DNA from: Mucilaginibacter cryoferens
GTDB taxonomy: Bacteria > Bacteroidota > Bacteroidia > Sphingobacteriales > Sphingobacteriaceae
Length of the DNA: 64,000 nucleotides
Assembly: GCF_014205845.1 (NCBI RefSeq)
Contig: NZ_JACHCR010000012.1
Span: forward strand, 62,001-126,000
Reading direction: 5' to 3'
In this document: positions 9,027-18,327 of the stretch, piece after piece
Layout of the letters: each line of letters starts with the position of its first letter
Position numbering within the stretch: the first letter of the stretch is position 1
Notes under the pieces: model-generated
The model's database searches: none
Told to the model about the DNA's origin: nothing
The model's input: only the letters and a program-made list of their open reading frames with translations
Program-made: the position numbers and the translations under genes

Positions 9027-10274
9027 TTAAAAATGCTTCAGCTTTTGCATTAAAATTACCGGATTGTCCGAAGTCTTAATGGATTGCAGCAGATCTATTT
9101 CTTCTTTGCTATAACTAAAATCGCTGGCAATAAATTTCCCTTCAAATCCGAGCTTGCCGAAATATCTGTTAGCTCCTGAAACCAGCGTGTCAATCCGACT
9201 CCTGGACGGTGGGACTTTATAACTTTTCTGATAAGAGTCGATGTGGGCAGGGTCATAAATGGCTATGACATTATCAGCATATACTCCCTTATTATTACCG
9301 GTCAACATTCCGTGAACATTATTGAACCATGCATTGCCATACTTAAATACCTTGGTTTTTTTTGAATAAAACGCATCATATTGCATCCCATGATAAACGA
9401 AAGAATATATCAGATATCCCGGCGCCTCCCAGTAGCCCGATAAGTATGCATAATCTGACCGTGATAATGCTTGCTGAAACTTAATACCATTGGGGAACTT
9501 TAGAGCAAAATCAGCAGGTATTTTATACTGCCCAAAATCTATAGCGTATTTCTTAACTACAACGTTATTGCTGTTAAGCGCATAAATATTATTTGAATAG
9601 CCAGGTGAAAGTAAAAATTGGTTTTCATTCTGGCTAAAGAAAAAACTCCCTTTACTGAAATCCTTATCCCTTTTCTCAAATGCCACATGTGTAACCACCC
9701 CTTTGTCATTAAAGACTTTTAAGTCAAACTTTTCATTGGTAACTACGTCCGCTCCGATATCCATATAAAGCGCAAACTTATTCTCATCGATCATTGCACC
9801 TGATTTTCCATAGCAATGTGTTCTGATTTCCCTTAAAAACTTTCCTTTCAAATCATAGACGATAAATTTTTTTAAATCGCTTACCCAAATGGTAAGTTCA
9901 TTTTTGTTAACCGACATGTCATTAGGCTCATTATATTTTCCAGGGCCACTTCCGATACTGCCAAAACGTTGGATGAATTGTCCCTTTGCATCAAATTCAA
10001 ATACGGCTTTCCGTTCAGCCTGATCCAGGACAAATATTTTATTATCGTAAAAAAGCACTTTATCAATTCGTCCGATCAACGAACTTTTTGTTGATTCTAA
10101 CTTAATTATTTTTACGCTGTCATAAACATCGGAATACTTGGCTAACTGTAATTTTTTAATGGTTTTCGGAGAATGAATCGTGGTGAGTTGACTAACATCT
10201 TCGAAATATGTATTGGTTCGGTTACAAGAACACAGTAAAAAAAAAGCAACAACGACAAGGGGGGCAAACTTCAT
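9027..10274 (-). CDS. 6-bladed beta-propeller lipoprotein (BF3164-like)
   Basis: The protein has 415 residues. The signal sequence MKFAPLVVVAFFLLCSC ends in a lipobox with the acylated cysteine at about position 17, so it is a lipoprotein. Propeller repeats follow, for example KVLFYDNKIFVLDQAERKAV, FEFDAKGQFIQRFG and FIVYDLKGKFLREI. The phrase IGSGPGKYNEPNDM is typical of NHL-like and BF3164-type blades. No catalytic motif is seen. It is the first gene after the small Ser/Cys-rich peptide and precedes the redoxin. In other Bacteroidota, from general knowledge, BF3164-like lipoproteins accompany NVEALA-type peptides, which supports a role in binding the peptide at the cell surface. Confidence 0.75.
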   Translation of the reverse strand: MKFAPLVVVAFFLLCSCNRTNTYFEDVSQLTTIHSPKTIKKLQLAKYSDVYDSVKIIKLESTKSSLIGRIDKVLFYDNKIFVLDQAERKAVFEFDAKGQFIQRFGSIGSGPGKYNEPNDMSVNKNELTIWVSDLKKFIVYDLKGKFLREIRTHCYGKSGAMIDENKFALYMDIGADVVTNEKFDLKVFNDKGVVTHVAFEKRDKDFSKGSFFFSQNENQFLLSPGYSNNIYALNSNNVVVKKYAIDFGQYKIPADFALKFPNGIKFQQALSRSDYAYLSGYWEAPGYLIYSFVYHGMQYDAFYSKKTKVFKYGNAWFNNVHGMLTGNNKGVYADNVIAIYDPAHIDSYQKSYKVPPSRSRIDTLVSGANRYFGKLGFEGKFIASDFSYSKEEIDLLQSIKTSDNPVILMQKLKHF

Positions 10275-10361
10275 ATATAGATCGGTAAATTATAAATAAG
10301 TTAGAAAGTAGGCTTATGAATTTCGATGCGTATGCCTTAACACACGCATCGAAGTATCAAA

Positions 10362-10784
<423 letters not shown>

Positions 10785-10826
10785 TTTTTTAAATGTTTTT
10801 CATAAATATAATAAACCTATTACTTT

Positions 10827-10888
10827 CAAATAGAGGGATATAGATAGTTTAAGAATTTACGATATTTGGTTAAGAATTGACGGTATTT
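10827..10888 (-). promoter_or_regulatory. Putative LytTR operator and promoter of the peptide operon
   Basis: Two 19-bp direct repeats lie at 10849-10867 (TTAAGAATTTACGATATTT) and 10870-10888 (TTAAGAATTGACGGTATTT). They match at 17 of 19 positions with a period of 21 bp. LytTR proteins bind direct repeats about two helical turns apart, and the GTTTAAG/GGTTAAG core resembles AgrA-type half-sites. On the peptide strand a weak -7 element TCTATTTG (10834-10827) sits 14 bp downstream of the repeats, with no clear -33 box, as expected for an activator-dependent promoter. The peptide ATG is 43 bp beyond. The LytTR protein encoded at 16579 is the obvious candidate; binding itself is inference. Confidence 0.55.
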
Positions 10889-10993
10889 TATTCTAAAAAC
10901 AGTTCTTATTTGAATATTAAATGGCGAATATTTTAGATAATAATTGATCAATACAGCAATAAATTCGAATAAATTGGCGTTTTTATGATGATC

Positions 10994-12187
10994 CTATAAA
11001 TAGTTAGTTGTTTTAAACAGAGTGCTGGTTTTTTTTATTCTTTTATCTTTAGATACGCCGAAAGGAAAAACCTTTAAAATTGCTTTTCCAATTATATAAT
11101 CTTCTGGAACAAATCCCCAAAACCTGGAATCATAGGAGTAATTCCGATTATCGCCCATCATAAAATAATAATTTTTCTTAAAGGTGTATTGGGATATTAG
11201 TTTTCCATTAAAATAATAATTCCCGTTTTTATTATATAAATCAGTCTGTTCATTTTTTAGTATTTGGCCATATAAAATACAATTTCTTTGGTTAAGTTGT
11301 ATTTTCATTCCTTTAGCAGGAATAATTACCGGCCCTAAATTATCGGGAGACCAATTGATTTGTGGGTTTCCGGAAAAAGCGGAGCCTTTCACACTTTTGT
11401 AAATAACTGAATCATTGCCTTTTAAGTTTTCTACCAAGGCTTTTTCATTGGAGTTCAACAAAATATCGGAATAATATTGCTTACCTGTCGAATGTTTTAC
11501 ATTATACGGTATATATAAGCTGTCGGCAAAACTGGCAAACTGCTTGACATCGCTTAGCCATACTTTATACAGGTGTTTAACTGTAGGAGAAGTTTTAATC
11601 AACTGGTTATTGACAACAACTGTTCCGTTAATAATTTGTAAGCGGTTTCCTGGTAATCCAATACACCGTTTAACCAAGATTTCTTTGCCGTCAGTAATGC
11701 TTTTAAATACAACAATATCACCTTGTTTTACTTTAGTAAAACCGCCAAGGCGCTTATACGCCCACCATGTTGAGTTGCTTTTGGCCGAAGCATTTTTATT
11801 TAAATAAAACAACAAATTGATCCAGGGGATTTCAAAAGGCGATTGGGGTGTTTTGGGCCCATAGTTTAGTTTGCTCACAATAATATAATCTCCTGGAAAT
11901 AAAGCATCTTCCATGGATTCGCTCGGGACATTGTAAACTTCAAAAATAAATAACCGGATAAGAACAGCCAGACTGATGATGGCCAACAACATGAGTGGAA
12001 GAGAAATAAAATAGTTATTGCTTATTACTTTAATTGATGTAAATATAAAATATACCGCTGTAAGGATTATTATCCCCAAAGACAGCCATGGAAGACCTGC
12101 AAAGAATAAGAATAAGGAACAAAAAAAAATAGCAGGCAGTTTATACCGGTGCTTTTTTAAATATTTTTTAATGGTTCTCTTATTCAT
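10994..12187 (-). CDS. Type I signal peptidase (additional, locus-linked)
   Basis: The protein has 397 residues. S26 peptidases cut signal peptides on the outer face of the inner membrane with a Ser/Lys dyad. Three hydrophobic segments lie at about 17-32, 35-53 and 59-82. The catalytic serine is Ser91 in NVPSESMEDALFPGDY, and the general base is Lys173 in ILVKRCIGLPGN. The C-terminal box GDNRNYSYDSRFWGFVP is present. It carries a long insert between the lysine box and the GDN box, as is common in Bacteroidota. The gene starts 13 bp after a polytopic membrane protein gene and ends about 200 bp before the peptide gene. Because it sits in an accessory locus, it may be dedicated to local precursors rather than being the housekeeping enzyme (inference). 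Confidence 0.9.
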   Translation of the reverse strand: MNKRTIKKYLKKHRYKLPAIFFCSLFLFFAGLPWLSLGIIILTAVYFIFTSIKVISNNYFISLPLMLLAIISLAVLIRLFIFEVYNVPSESMEDALFPGDYIIVSKLNYGPKTPQSPFEIPWINLLFYLNKNASAKSNSTWWAYKRLGGFTKVKQGDIVVFKSITDGKEILVKRCIGLPGNRLQIINGTVVVNNQLIKTSPTVKHLYKVWLSDVKQFASFADSLYIPYNVKHSTGKQYYSDILLNSNEKALVENLKGNDSVIYKSVKGSAFSGNPQINWSPDNLGPVIIPAKGMKIQLNQRNCILYGQILKNEQTDLYNKNGNYYFNGKLISQYTFKKNYYFMMGDNRNYSYDSRFWGFVPEDYIIGKAILKVFPFGVSKDKRIKKTSTLFKTTNYL

Positions 12188-12199
12188 TTTAAATTGATT

Positions 12200-13603
12200 T
12201 CATCTTATCATTACTGATTTTATTCTTTGTAGTATAGCACTATATCCTAAATTTTCCAGAATATATAAAAATAACGGTAACGGCAGAAGCCAAATAACAC
12301 GTGTTTGATACCTGGGGGAAACGCAGGAAAATGTACTGCAAATCCATGCATTGATTATTAGCCCGAATAGTATAAACAAGATCAAAAGGCGATATTTAAG
12401 CGTCATCTTTCTAAAAAGAAAAACAAGTAAATAAATAAAAAGACATAGTCCGACAATAAGGTTTTGTGTGAAATTGATCAACCCAAAATTCATTCGATTG
12501 GTACTTTGCCTTGCATTCAAGTAACTTAAATATTCACTTTGGTAATAATCGGCTACCGCCATATCAATCCGTTCACTTGGAAGTGCAATATCAACCATAT
12601 CATAATTAAAGAATTGTTTAAATGTATAAATGCATGATTGATAAATAAATGTTCCCAGGTATTTGGGGGTGGTTAATATATCTTTTACAATAGCCGAATA
12701 TTCTGCCTCATTTTTTATCCAGCCGCCTGTTTTATTTATAGGGCTATTTTCTGCCCAAAGGAAATTATTCGGGATAGAATCTTTATAGGCGCATAGCTGA
12801 TAATGCTTTTGCGAACAATTTTCAGCCAGATAGGTGTCAACAATCCCCATCTCTACCAAGTTACTCATCAAAAAAACGCTGCCTCCACGAGCTCCCTTAA
12901 ACCCACCTCCGTATAGATAATGAATAGAGCTAAGCAGGAGGTTACCAAAAATTGCCAGGAATATCACAAAAAACACTCTTCTTATTTTAATGCCTGAAAA
13001 GGCATATACTTTTCTGATCTGTTTGAAAATAAAACCTGAAAGAAATAAGAAACCAAGGCACAAACTAATATAAAAGTGAGAGTTGTGTACACCATTACTC
13101 AAAACAGCCAACGCTGAAATAATGATCAGATCTCTGCTTTTTAAATCGTTCGCAAAAAAGAGTAAACCCACACATAAAATGGATACAGGGGTAAAAACGT
13201 CGGGCATCAACCAACTAGCCTCAAACGACCCAGCCATAAAAAAAGAAATAATCGCAATAAAACCTATATAACAGGTAATAAAATTGGCGCCGGATGCGAT
13301 ATAACGAAAGTAATAATATATAATAATTGACACGATTAACGATTGCGCAATAACAATTAGCCATAACGATTCTTTGAAGCTCAAATAAAAAATGAATAAA
13401 CCATATAAAATGGGGCGGTCAAAGGAAACTACCCTGTTAAAACCGGTCTCTATATATGCACCTGTATCGTTATTAAAAGTCAATGGATATGAATTGTAAA
13501 TAGCTATAAAACATAAAATGAAGGCCGAAAATAGAATTGCAAAAAAGTGCATAAGCCTAATTTTAGAAATATTCTGTTTAACCGTGTTTAAAAATGGTTT
13601 CAT
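12200..13603 (-). CDS. Polytopic membrane protein, GT-C-like (paralogue A)
   Basis: The protein has 467 residues with roughly ten hydrophobic segments. The first, at about 19-36, is followed by an external loop containing DTG (Asp46) and GFNR. That layout, an acidic residue in the first outer loop after TM1, is reminiscent of GT-C glycosyltransferases, but no family signature can be named. The next gene (13650) has the same motif and similar length, so the two are paralogues. A large soluble loop at about 235-320 contains cysteines. It lies between the signal peptidase and its paralogue on the minus strand with short gaps, in an apparent operon. If it is a glycosyltransferase, the serine-rich peptide or an envelope polymer could be the acceptor; that is speculation. 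Confidence 0.6.
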   Translation of the reverse strand: MKPFLNTVKQNISKIRLMHFFAILFSAFILCFIAIYNSYPLTFNNDTGAYIETGFNRVVSFDRPILYGLFIFYLSFKESLWLIVIAQSLIVSIIIYYYFRYIASGANFITCYIGFIAIISFFMAGSFEASWLMPDVFTPVSILCVGLLFFANDLKSRDLIIISALAVLSNGVHNSHFYISLCLGFLFLSGFIFKQIRKVYAFSGIKIRRVFFVIFLAIFGNLLLSSIHYLYGGGFKGARGGSVFLMSNLVEMGIVDTYLAENCSQKHYQLCAYKDSIPNNFLWAENSPINKTGGWIKNEAEYSAIVKDILTTPKYLGTFIYQSCIYTFKQFFNYDMVDIALPSERIDMAVADYYQSEYLSYLNARQSTNRMNFGLINFTQNLIVGLCLFIYLLVFLFRKMTLKYRLLILFILFGLIINAWICSTFSCVSPRYQTRVIWLLPLPLFLYILENLGYSAILQRIKSVMIR

Positions 13604-13649
13604 ATTAGTCTTGCCGTTTGTATTGTTAAGAAATTCTATTAATAAAAAA

Positions 13650-14855
13650 TTAATTGAGCTTCATTTTTTTTATAAATTCATTATCGGATAAATAAAAGAA
13701 TACAGGCACGGGTAACAACCATATTATTTGGCTCACTAACCTGTAACTCTTGTTTTCAGATAGAATAAGATTAATCGATACCTGAATTAGCATTGCCTGA
13801 AAAATAAAAAAAAACAAATTGCGATGGTTTGTTCCTGTCTTTTTAATAGTAGAAATAATGATGACACAGGCACACGCAAGAATTGATATGATCTCGGCAT
13901 AATTTAAATATGTAAATGTTAACCAACCCTGAAATTGCCTCGCAATTAGGCACTCTCTTATATCCGTGTTATACCATCGGTAAATTGCTTGAAACGTTTC
14001 TGATTGTTCGCCTGTTCTGTCATAATTGGTTATCTTAATGTCGACAATCGAATTAAAAAAGCTATTCATTGATTTTTTTTCGGCAACCTTGAAGCTTCGT
14101 TCAGAAGCGGTTTTTGAACCTGTTTCTTTATAGCGCTGCATGTTTATAATTTCTCCTTTTATTGGAGCCGGCGATTTGGTAAGATTGATAATATTAAAAT
14201 CACCCCCTAAAGAAAAATGTACAGCCGAAATCAATAAGCAAGTTGTGAATACCAGAAATAAAGTAATTATAACCCGCTTTATATTTGTATGAACCCTACC
14301 TGATGGCAGATGTTTTTTCTGAAATATTAGCCGAATGCTATAAATTATTGTAATTAATATTACCGTGAAAATGTTAGATATAGCCATTCCGGAACTGAAA
14401 ACTGTAATGATGGTAATAACTATAAAATCGCGCTGAGAAAGATTTTGCGCAAATAGTAAAAGTCCGGTACATAATATCGTAATACTTGCAAATACGCCCG
14501 GATCAATAGTACTGCTGGTAACAGATGCTGACATGCAAAATGTCGTAAAAAACAAATACGCCAAATAAAGAACAAGATAATTATCCCCTTGTGCAAAATA
14601 GCGGAAGCAATAGAACAAAGTGATTGAAAGGACCAGGGCCTGGGTAAAAATAATCAGCCATATTAACTTTCCCCAGCTTGAATGGGCTATAAATAATCCA
14701 TACATCGCAGTGTGGTTGTGCAATGGAACATTTCGATTAAAACCAGAATTTATAAAAAGACCGGTATCTGTTGTTAGTAAAGGAAATTTATTGTTAAAAC
14801 CAGCAAAACAAAGCATGATGGCACCCAATATGATGATCACAATATTTTTGTACAT
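13650..14855 (-). CDS. Polytopic membrane protein, GT-C-like (paralogue B)
   Basis: The protein has 401 residues and about ten membrane segments. It is related to the downstream neighbour: both have a short first helix and then FPLLTTDTGLFINSGFNR here (Asp30) versus PLTFNNDTGAYIETGFNR there. Both continue with a YGLFI helix and a FRYxAxG turn near residue 90-105. Its outer loop (about 225-290) is shorter than in paralogue A. No enzymatic motif beyond the DTG loop is recognised. It is 57 bp from the FAD protein gene upstream and 46 bp from paralogue A downstream, suggesting co-transcription. The two may work as a pair or on successive steps; I cannot assign a substrate. Confidence 0.6.
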   Translation of the reverse strand: MYKNIVIIILGAIMLCFAGFNNKFPLLTTDTGLFINSGFNRNVPLHNHTAMYGLFIAHSSWGKLIWLIIFTQALVLSITLFYCFRYFAQGDNYLVLYLAYLFFTTFCMSASVTSSTIDPGVFASITILCTGLLLFAQNLSQRDFIVITIITVFSSGMAISNIFTVILITIIYSIRLIFQKKHLPSGRVHTNIKRVIITLFLVFTTCLLISAVHFSLGGDFNIINLTKSPAPIKGEIINMQRYKETGSKTASERSFKVAEKKSMNSFFNSIVDIKITNYDRTGEQSETFQAIYRWYNTDIRECLIARQFQGWLTFTYLNYAEIISILACACVIIISTIKKTGTNHRNLFFFIFQAMLIQVSINLILSENKSYRLVSQIIWLLPVPVFFYLSDNEFIKKMKLN

Positions 14856-14912
14856 TTTATTTGATAAAGCTTTTAAAATAAGGAATTTAAGCCATATTTT
14901 GACATTGATAAA

Positions 14913-16331
14913 TTATTGCTTATATAGCCCTGTTTTGGTAATAATAAATGACTCCTGGTATGTTTCGTAATCGGTATTGATGTCACAAAGTTGATGGTTG
15001 GCATTATTTATAATATTCTCCGCCGCCAACAAGCCCATAAGTATACTATGATCCTGGTTGTTGTATTTGAATGCCCCATATCTGCCTATAACCGAAAGAT
15101 TTTCGATTGAAGAAACATACTCCTCTATCGGCTTTAATATTTCTTTGTACCCCTTGCTGTATACGGGATATGATCTATGAATCCGATGCACATAACCATT
15201 TTCAATCAAACCGGAGTTTACCAACCCCGTCCGGACAATTTCGCCGGAAGCTAATTTGATGAAATCTTCATCGTTAAAACCCCACATAGGATCATCGTCG
15301 TTACACCAATATTCAATTGCTATAATAGTTTTTTCTTCATTGTTATACAGGTTGGGTATCCAATTTCTGAAATTGGTTACTCTTCCCATTTGTAAATCTG
15401 CAGAGTGTATATATAGCCAGTTATCAGGAAATAATGATGTGGAATTGATGTGCAAATAAACCAGCACGGTATTCCGGAATTTTAAACATCCTGTTAAATA
15501 CTTTATCTGTTCTGGAACCTCTGTCAAACGCTTAACCATTACAGTATAGGGCATTGAAGATATTACATGGTCATACTCCCGAAAAGTTCCGTCTTCCAAT
15601 TCAATTCCTAAAACCTTCCCATGACTGGTAATTATTCTGTAAACTGGAGTGTTTAGATAAACATTATTCCCCGATTTTGTCACCGCGTCAGCCATTCTTT
15701 CATAAACCATTCCAGAGCCGCCTAAAGGATAAGCAAATTGGTCAACAAGCGTTTTGTGTTTATTCCCGTTACCATTTAATACAGCATTTTTTAGGGATTC
15801 ATATAACGACAACTTTTTGATACGCTGAGCGGCGAAATCGGCATCCAGTTCCTTGCAACTTATTCCCCACAATTTTTCAGTGTAATTTTTAAAAAACACC
15901 TCAAATAAACGCTTACCGAAACGATGCTGTACCCACGTTTCAAATGATCCGTCTTGTTTTGTAGCGACAATCCGTTCACTCAAATAACTAAAAACGCATT
16001 GACCCGCTTCAAAAATGCCGAGGTTCCTTAATGCATTGAATATTCTGATGGGATAGCTGTAAAATTTATTTTTATAATAAATCCGTGTAAGTCTATCTAC
16101 CATTTCGTAATCATTACCAACAACTTCCAGCCACACGGCATTTACCTTTTTATCGGTACTAAAAAAGCGATGCGGACCAATATCGACTTTTTGATTCCAA
16201 AGAGTTAAAGTTCCAGCAAGACCTCCGATCCGGGAACTGGCTTCGTAAACATCCACTTCTGCGTTATGTTTAACTAAAGAGTAAGCTGCCGTCATTCCTG
16301 CGGCCCCGGCACCAATAACAGCAATCTTCAT
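14913..16331 (-). CDS. FAD-dependent oxidoreductase, UDP-galactopyranose mutase/protoporphyrinogen oxidase-like
   Basis: The protein has 472 residues. The N-terminal dinucleotide-binding motif IGAGAAGMTAAYSL (6-19) is followed by the acidic residue binding ribose (VDVYEAS) and the RIGGLAGTL loop. The segment IGPHRFFSTD at about 52-61 and the later VDRLTRIYYKNKFYSYP are typical of a group of FAD proteins near polysaccharide and lipid-linked sugar genes, often labelled protoporphyrinogen oxidase or UGM-like. A C-terminal FAD-closing segment (IGRYGAFKYNNQDHSILMG) is seen. It precedes the two GT-C-like membrane proteins, which supports a sugar or polyprenyl-linked role more than haem synthesis. 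A 247-bp spacer separates it from the LytTR gene and may hold a promoter. Confidence 0.7.
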   Translation of the reverse strand: MKIAVIGAGAAGMTAAYSLVKHNAEVDVYEASSRIGGLAGTLTLWNQKVDIGPHRFFSTDKKVNAVWLEVVGNDYEMVDRLTRIYYKNKFYSYPIRIFNALRNLGIFEAGQCVFSYLSERIVATKQDGSFETWVQHRFGKRLFEVFFKNYTEKLWGISCKELDADFAAQRIKKLSLYESLKNAVLNGNGNKHKTLVDQFAYPLGGSGMVYERMADAVTKSGNNVYLNTPVYRIITSHGKVLGIELEDGTFREYDHVISSMPYTVMVKRLTEVPEQIKYLTGCLKFRNTVLVYLHINSTSLFPDNWLYIHSADLQMGRVTNFRNWIPNLYNNEEKTIIAIEYWCNDDDPMWGFNDEDFIKLASGEIVRTGLVNSGLIENGYVHRIHRSYPVYSKGYKEILKPIEEYVSSIENLSVIGRYGAFKYNNQDHSILMGLLAAENIINNANHQLCDINTDYETYQESFIITKTGLYKQ

Positions 16332-16578
16332 AAAATGTAATTAATATTATTCATTGTTTTTAAATATTGTGTGTGTTTCCAATAGTACCCTCTCCGATAA
16401 CATCTTTACCAGCATAAACAGCAGAGAAATAGGCATTTATTGATTATAGTGTTAATGCCTCAGGTTTCTAATGTGCTGTTGGAATGATTACTGTTTCAAA
16501 ATAGGACCATAAAACACCTACCGAGAAAAAAGCCGTAAGAAACCTGTCTACGAGGATATAGGAGCATTTTAGATGGCA

Positions 16579-16947
16579 TCAGTTCTCTATTGGCTCAATA
16601 AAGTGATTAAGGATTAAAGAATTGTCTTTACCAAGTATTAATAATAATTCCTTTAAAGAAACAGTAAAAGGTATCATCTCACCGTTTTCCAATTCAATAC
16701 AGCGCTTTTTTTTGTCGATACTTTGAATAAAACGCTTATTAATTATAAAAGATTGGCTTACTCGAAGGAAGTCTTCAGGCGGTAATTCCTTATGTAATTT
16801 AGTCAGAGATTTGACAATTAAAATTTGCTTTCCCTCAAAGAAATGAATGTTAGTGTAGCAACTGTCTGATCGACAAAAGATAATCTCCTCGGGTTTTATA
16901 AAAAAAATTCTGTTTTGCTGAGAAATGATAATTTTTTCAAAAGGCAT
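16579..16947 (-). CDS. Stand-alone LytTR DNA-binding regulator
   Basis: The protein has 122 residues and consists almost entirely of a LytTR domain. Visible are the start (KIIISQQNRIFFIKPEEIIFCRSDSCYTNIHF), the central LTKLHKELPPEDFLRVSQSFIINKRFI stretch, and the final strand KRCIELENGEMIPFTV. No response-regulator receiver domain or membrane segment is attached, so its signal input is not evident. It heads the minus-strand run that includes the FAD protein, membrane proteins, signal peptidase and peptide. A direct repeat of the kind LytTR proteins bind lies before the peptide gene at 10849-10888. LytTR-only proteins often act as local activators; control of this locus is therefore likely but inferred. 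Confidence 0.85.
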   Translation of the reverse strand: MPFEKIIISQQNRIFFIKPEEIIFCRSDSCYTNIHFFEGKQILIVKSLTKLHKELPPEDFLRVSQSFIINKRFIQSIDKKKRCIELENGEMIPFTVSLKELLLILGKDNSLILNHFIEPIEN

Positions 16948-17272
16948 ATAATGGTATAGGTTTAGGTAGTAAACTAATTCATGTATTATATATTCCGGCG
17001 ATTTACAATTCGTTTATGAATTAAGTTTATTGTTTTTTAATATTAGACCGATTTTCGAAAAAACGGGTGAATACAAAGGAAAAAATAAATGGAAAATTTG
17101 GAGTTGGTCTAAATTCTTTATCCGCCTCTAATAATAGTCAGGAGTCTTAATCTACTAAGCAGTTCGATTTTAGTGCTGTTCGGGCTTCAAATTTCTGTCG
17201 GCCCCTAAAGGAATCGAACCCCATTTTACGCACCTTTTAAATCGTTCAAAACCTTCAACTGCTCTATCAAGT

Positions 17273-17300
17273 GGTTCGAATTATGTCCAGGCTCAGGAGC
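17273..17300 (+). repeat. tRNA-Asn-like 3' fragment (integration scar, copy 2)
   Basis: GGTTCGA, a five-base insertion ATTAT, then GTCCAGGCTCAGGAGC. Apart from the insertion, the T-arm and acceptor part equals copy 1 at 3261-3283, and GTCCAGGCTCAGGAGCT is identical over 17 bp. It is followed by a terminator, as are the other two copies. Confidence 0.7.
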
Positions 17301-17311
17301 TGCAGAAAATC

Positions 17312-17347
17312 AAAGCCTTACATCATGTCCGATGTAAGGCTTTTCTG
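17312..17347 (+). terminator. Hairpin terminator behind tRNA-like copy 2
   Basis: AAAGCCTTACATC (17312-17324) pairs perfectly with GATGTAAGGCTTT (17331-17343) around a six-base loop, followed by T-rich sequence. No gene ends shortly upstream on the plus strand except the tRNA-like fragment. Confidence 0.85.
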
Positions 17348-17473
17348 TTTTAAAGTGATCATTTTAAAACATCTTTTAAAAACTCATTTTGGTTAGGAAT
17401 GTCCTTGATTTGGTTATGATAGCGAAAAGATGAATGCTGACTTTTGCATTGTTAATTCATTAATCAAATCATC

Positions 17474-18247
17474 ATGAAAAATACAATCGAATCATCATCA
17501 AATAATCAACCTGTTGCACTCGTCACCGGTGCAAATCAAGGTATAGGTTTTCAAATTGCCAAAACGCTTGCAGCTAATGGTTATATCGTTTATGTTGGTT
17601 CACGTAACCTGGGCAATGGGGAAAAAGCCGCTGCTGAGATCGGAATTACAGCGCATGCGATCCAGCTGGATGTTACCCGGCAATCAACCATCGATGCCGC
17701 TGTGGAACGTATCGGGGCAGCATCCGGCCGCCTTGATCTGCTGGTGAACAACGCAGCGATAGCCCATGCCGGTAAACCCGACCGCACATTAGAGGAAACG
17801 ATGCAAGCCGGCAAGGCTACCACCGCCTCATTGAACGAGGTGCGCGCCGTTTGGGAGACTAATGTGTTTGGGGTTATTGCCGTTACCCAGGCAATGCTGC
17901 CTCTACTGAGAAAATCAGCGGAAGCCCGCATTGTTAATGTGTCAAGCGGACTGGGCTCTCTAACCTGGGTAGCAGACCCGGCTTGCTGGGCAAGGGAACA
18001 TTTCGGCGTGGTTTACGCCGCCTCCAAAACGGCCCTTAATGCCATAACACTGGCCTTTGCCATAGAATTGGAAAAAGAAAACATTAAGGTTAACGCAGCC
18101 AGCCCCGGTTTTACGGCCACTGCGCTCAATAACTTCCAGGGAACCGATACAGTTGAGGTAGGCTCGCGTGAACCCATCCGTGTGGCACTGGAAACAGATG
18201 GCCCGACTGCCACCTTCACAGGTCCGGATGGCCCGTTCCCATGGTAA
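17474..18247 (+). CDS. Short-chain dehydrogenase/reductase (SDR)
   Basis: The protein has 257 residues, usual for a classical SDR. It should reduce or oxidise a carbonyl/alcohol substrate with NAD(P). The cofactor motif TGANQGIG is at about 19-26, the NNAA motif at about 91-94, the catalytic serine in VSSGLGS near 158, and the YAASK Tyr/Lys pair near 179-183. The ASPGF segment after it is also typical. The ATG at 17474 is followed by a short polar stretch before the Rossmann fold. A divergent or shared promoter is not visible. It is followed after 80 bp by an AraC-type regulator on the same strand, a frequent pairing. Codon use looks GC-richer than in the preceding locus. The substrate cannot be inferred. 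Confidence 0.9.
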   Translation: MKNTIESSSNNQPVALVTGANQGIGFQIAKTLAANGYIVYVGSRNLGNGEKAAAEIGITAHAIQLDVTRQSTIDAAVERIGAASGRLDLLVNNAAIAHAGKPDRTLEETMQAGKATTASLNEVRAVWETNVFGVIAVTQAMLPLLRKSAEARIVNVSSGLGSLTWVADPACWAREHFGVVYAASKTALNAITLAFAIELEKENIKVNAASPGFTATALNNFQGTDTVEVGSREPIRVALETDGPTATFTGPDGPFPW

Positions 18248-18327
18248 TCACCTTTGATCATCGAATGCAAGGCTTATTTATAACCGGTGGTTTATTAGTC
18301 ACCGGTTATACTTATTATCTTTAACCA

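Larger units (their letters stand above)
16948..17473. other. Intergenic stretch with decayed tRNA-like sequences
   Basis: No protein gene is seen. The first 200 bp are AT-rich and probably contain the LytTR promoter. At about 17203-17235 the minus strand reads like the 3' end of a tRNA: a GGGGTTCGATTCC T arm followed by AGGGGCC. A D-arm-like word (TAGAGCAGTTGA) lies near 17260-17271 on the same strand. The anticodon part between them does not fold, so it is a relic. Immediately after it, on the plus strand, come copy 2 of the tRNA-Asn-like scar and a terminator. The stretch is a plausible island end. Confidence 0.5.

Noticed and set aside
17203..17272. Second functional tRNA on the minus strand
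   Set aside because: T arm and acceptor resemble a tRNA, but the anticodon arm does not fold and the 5' acceptor is missing.
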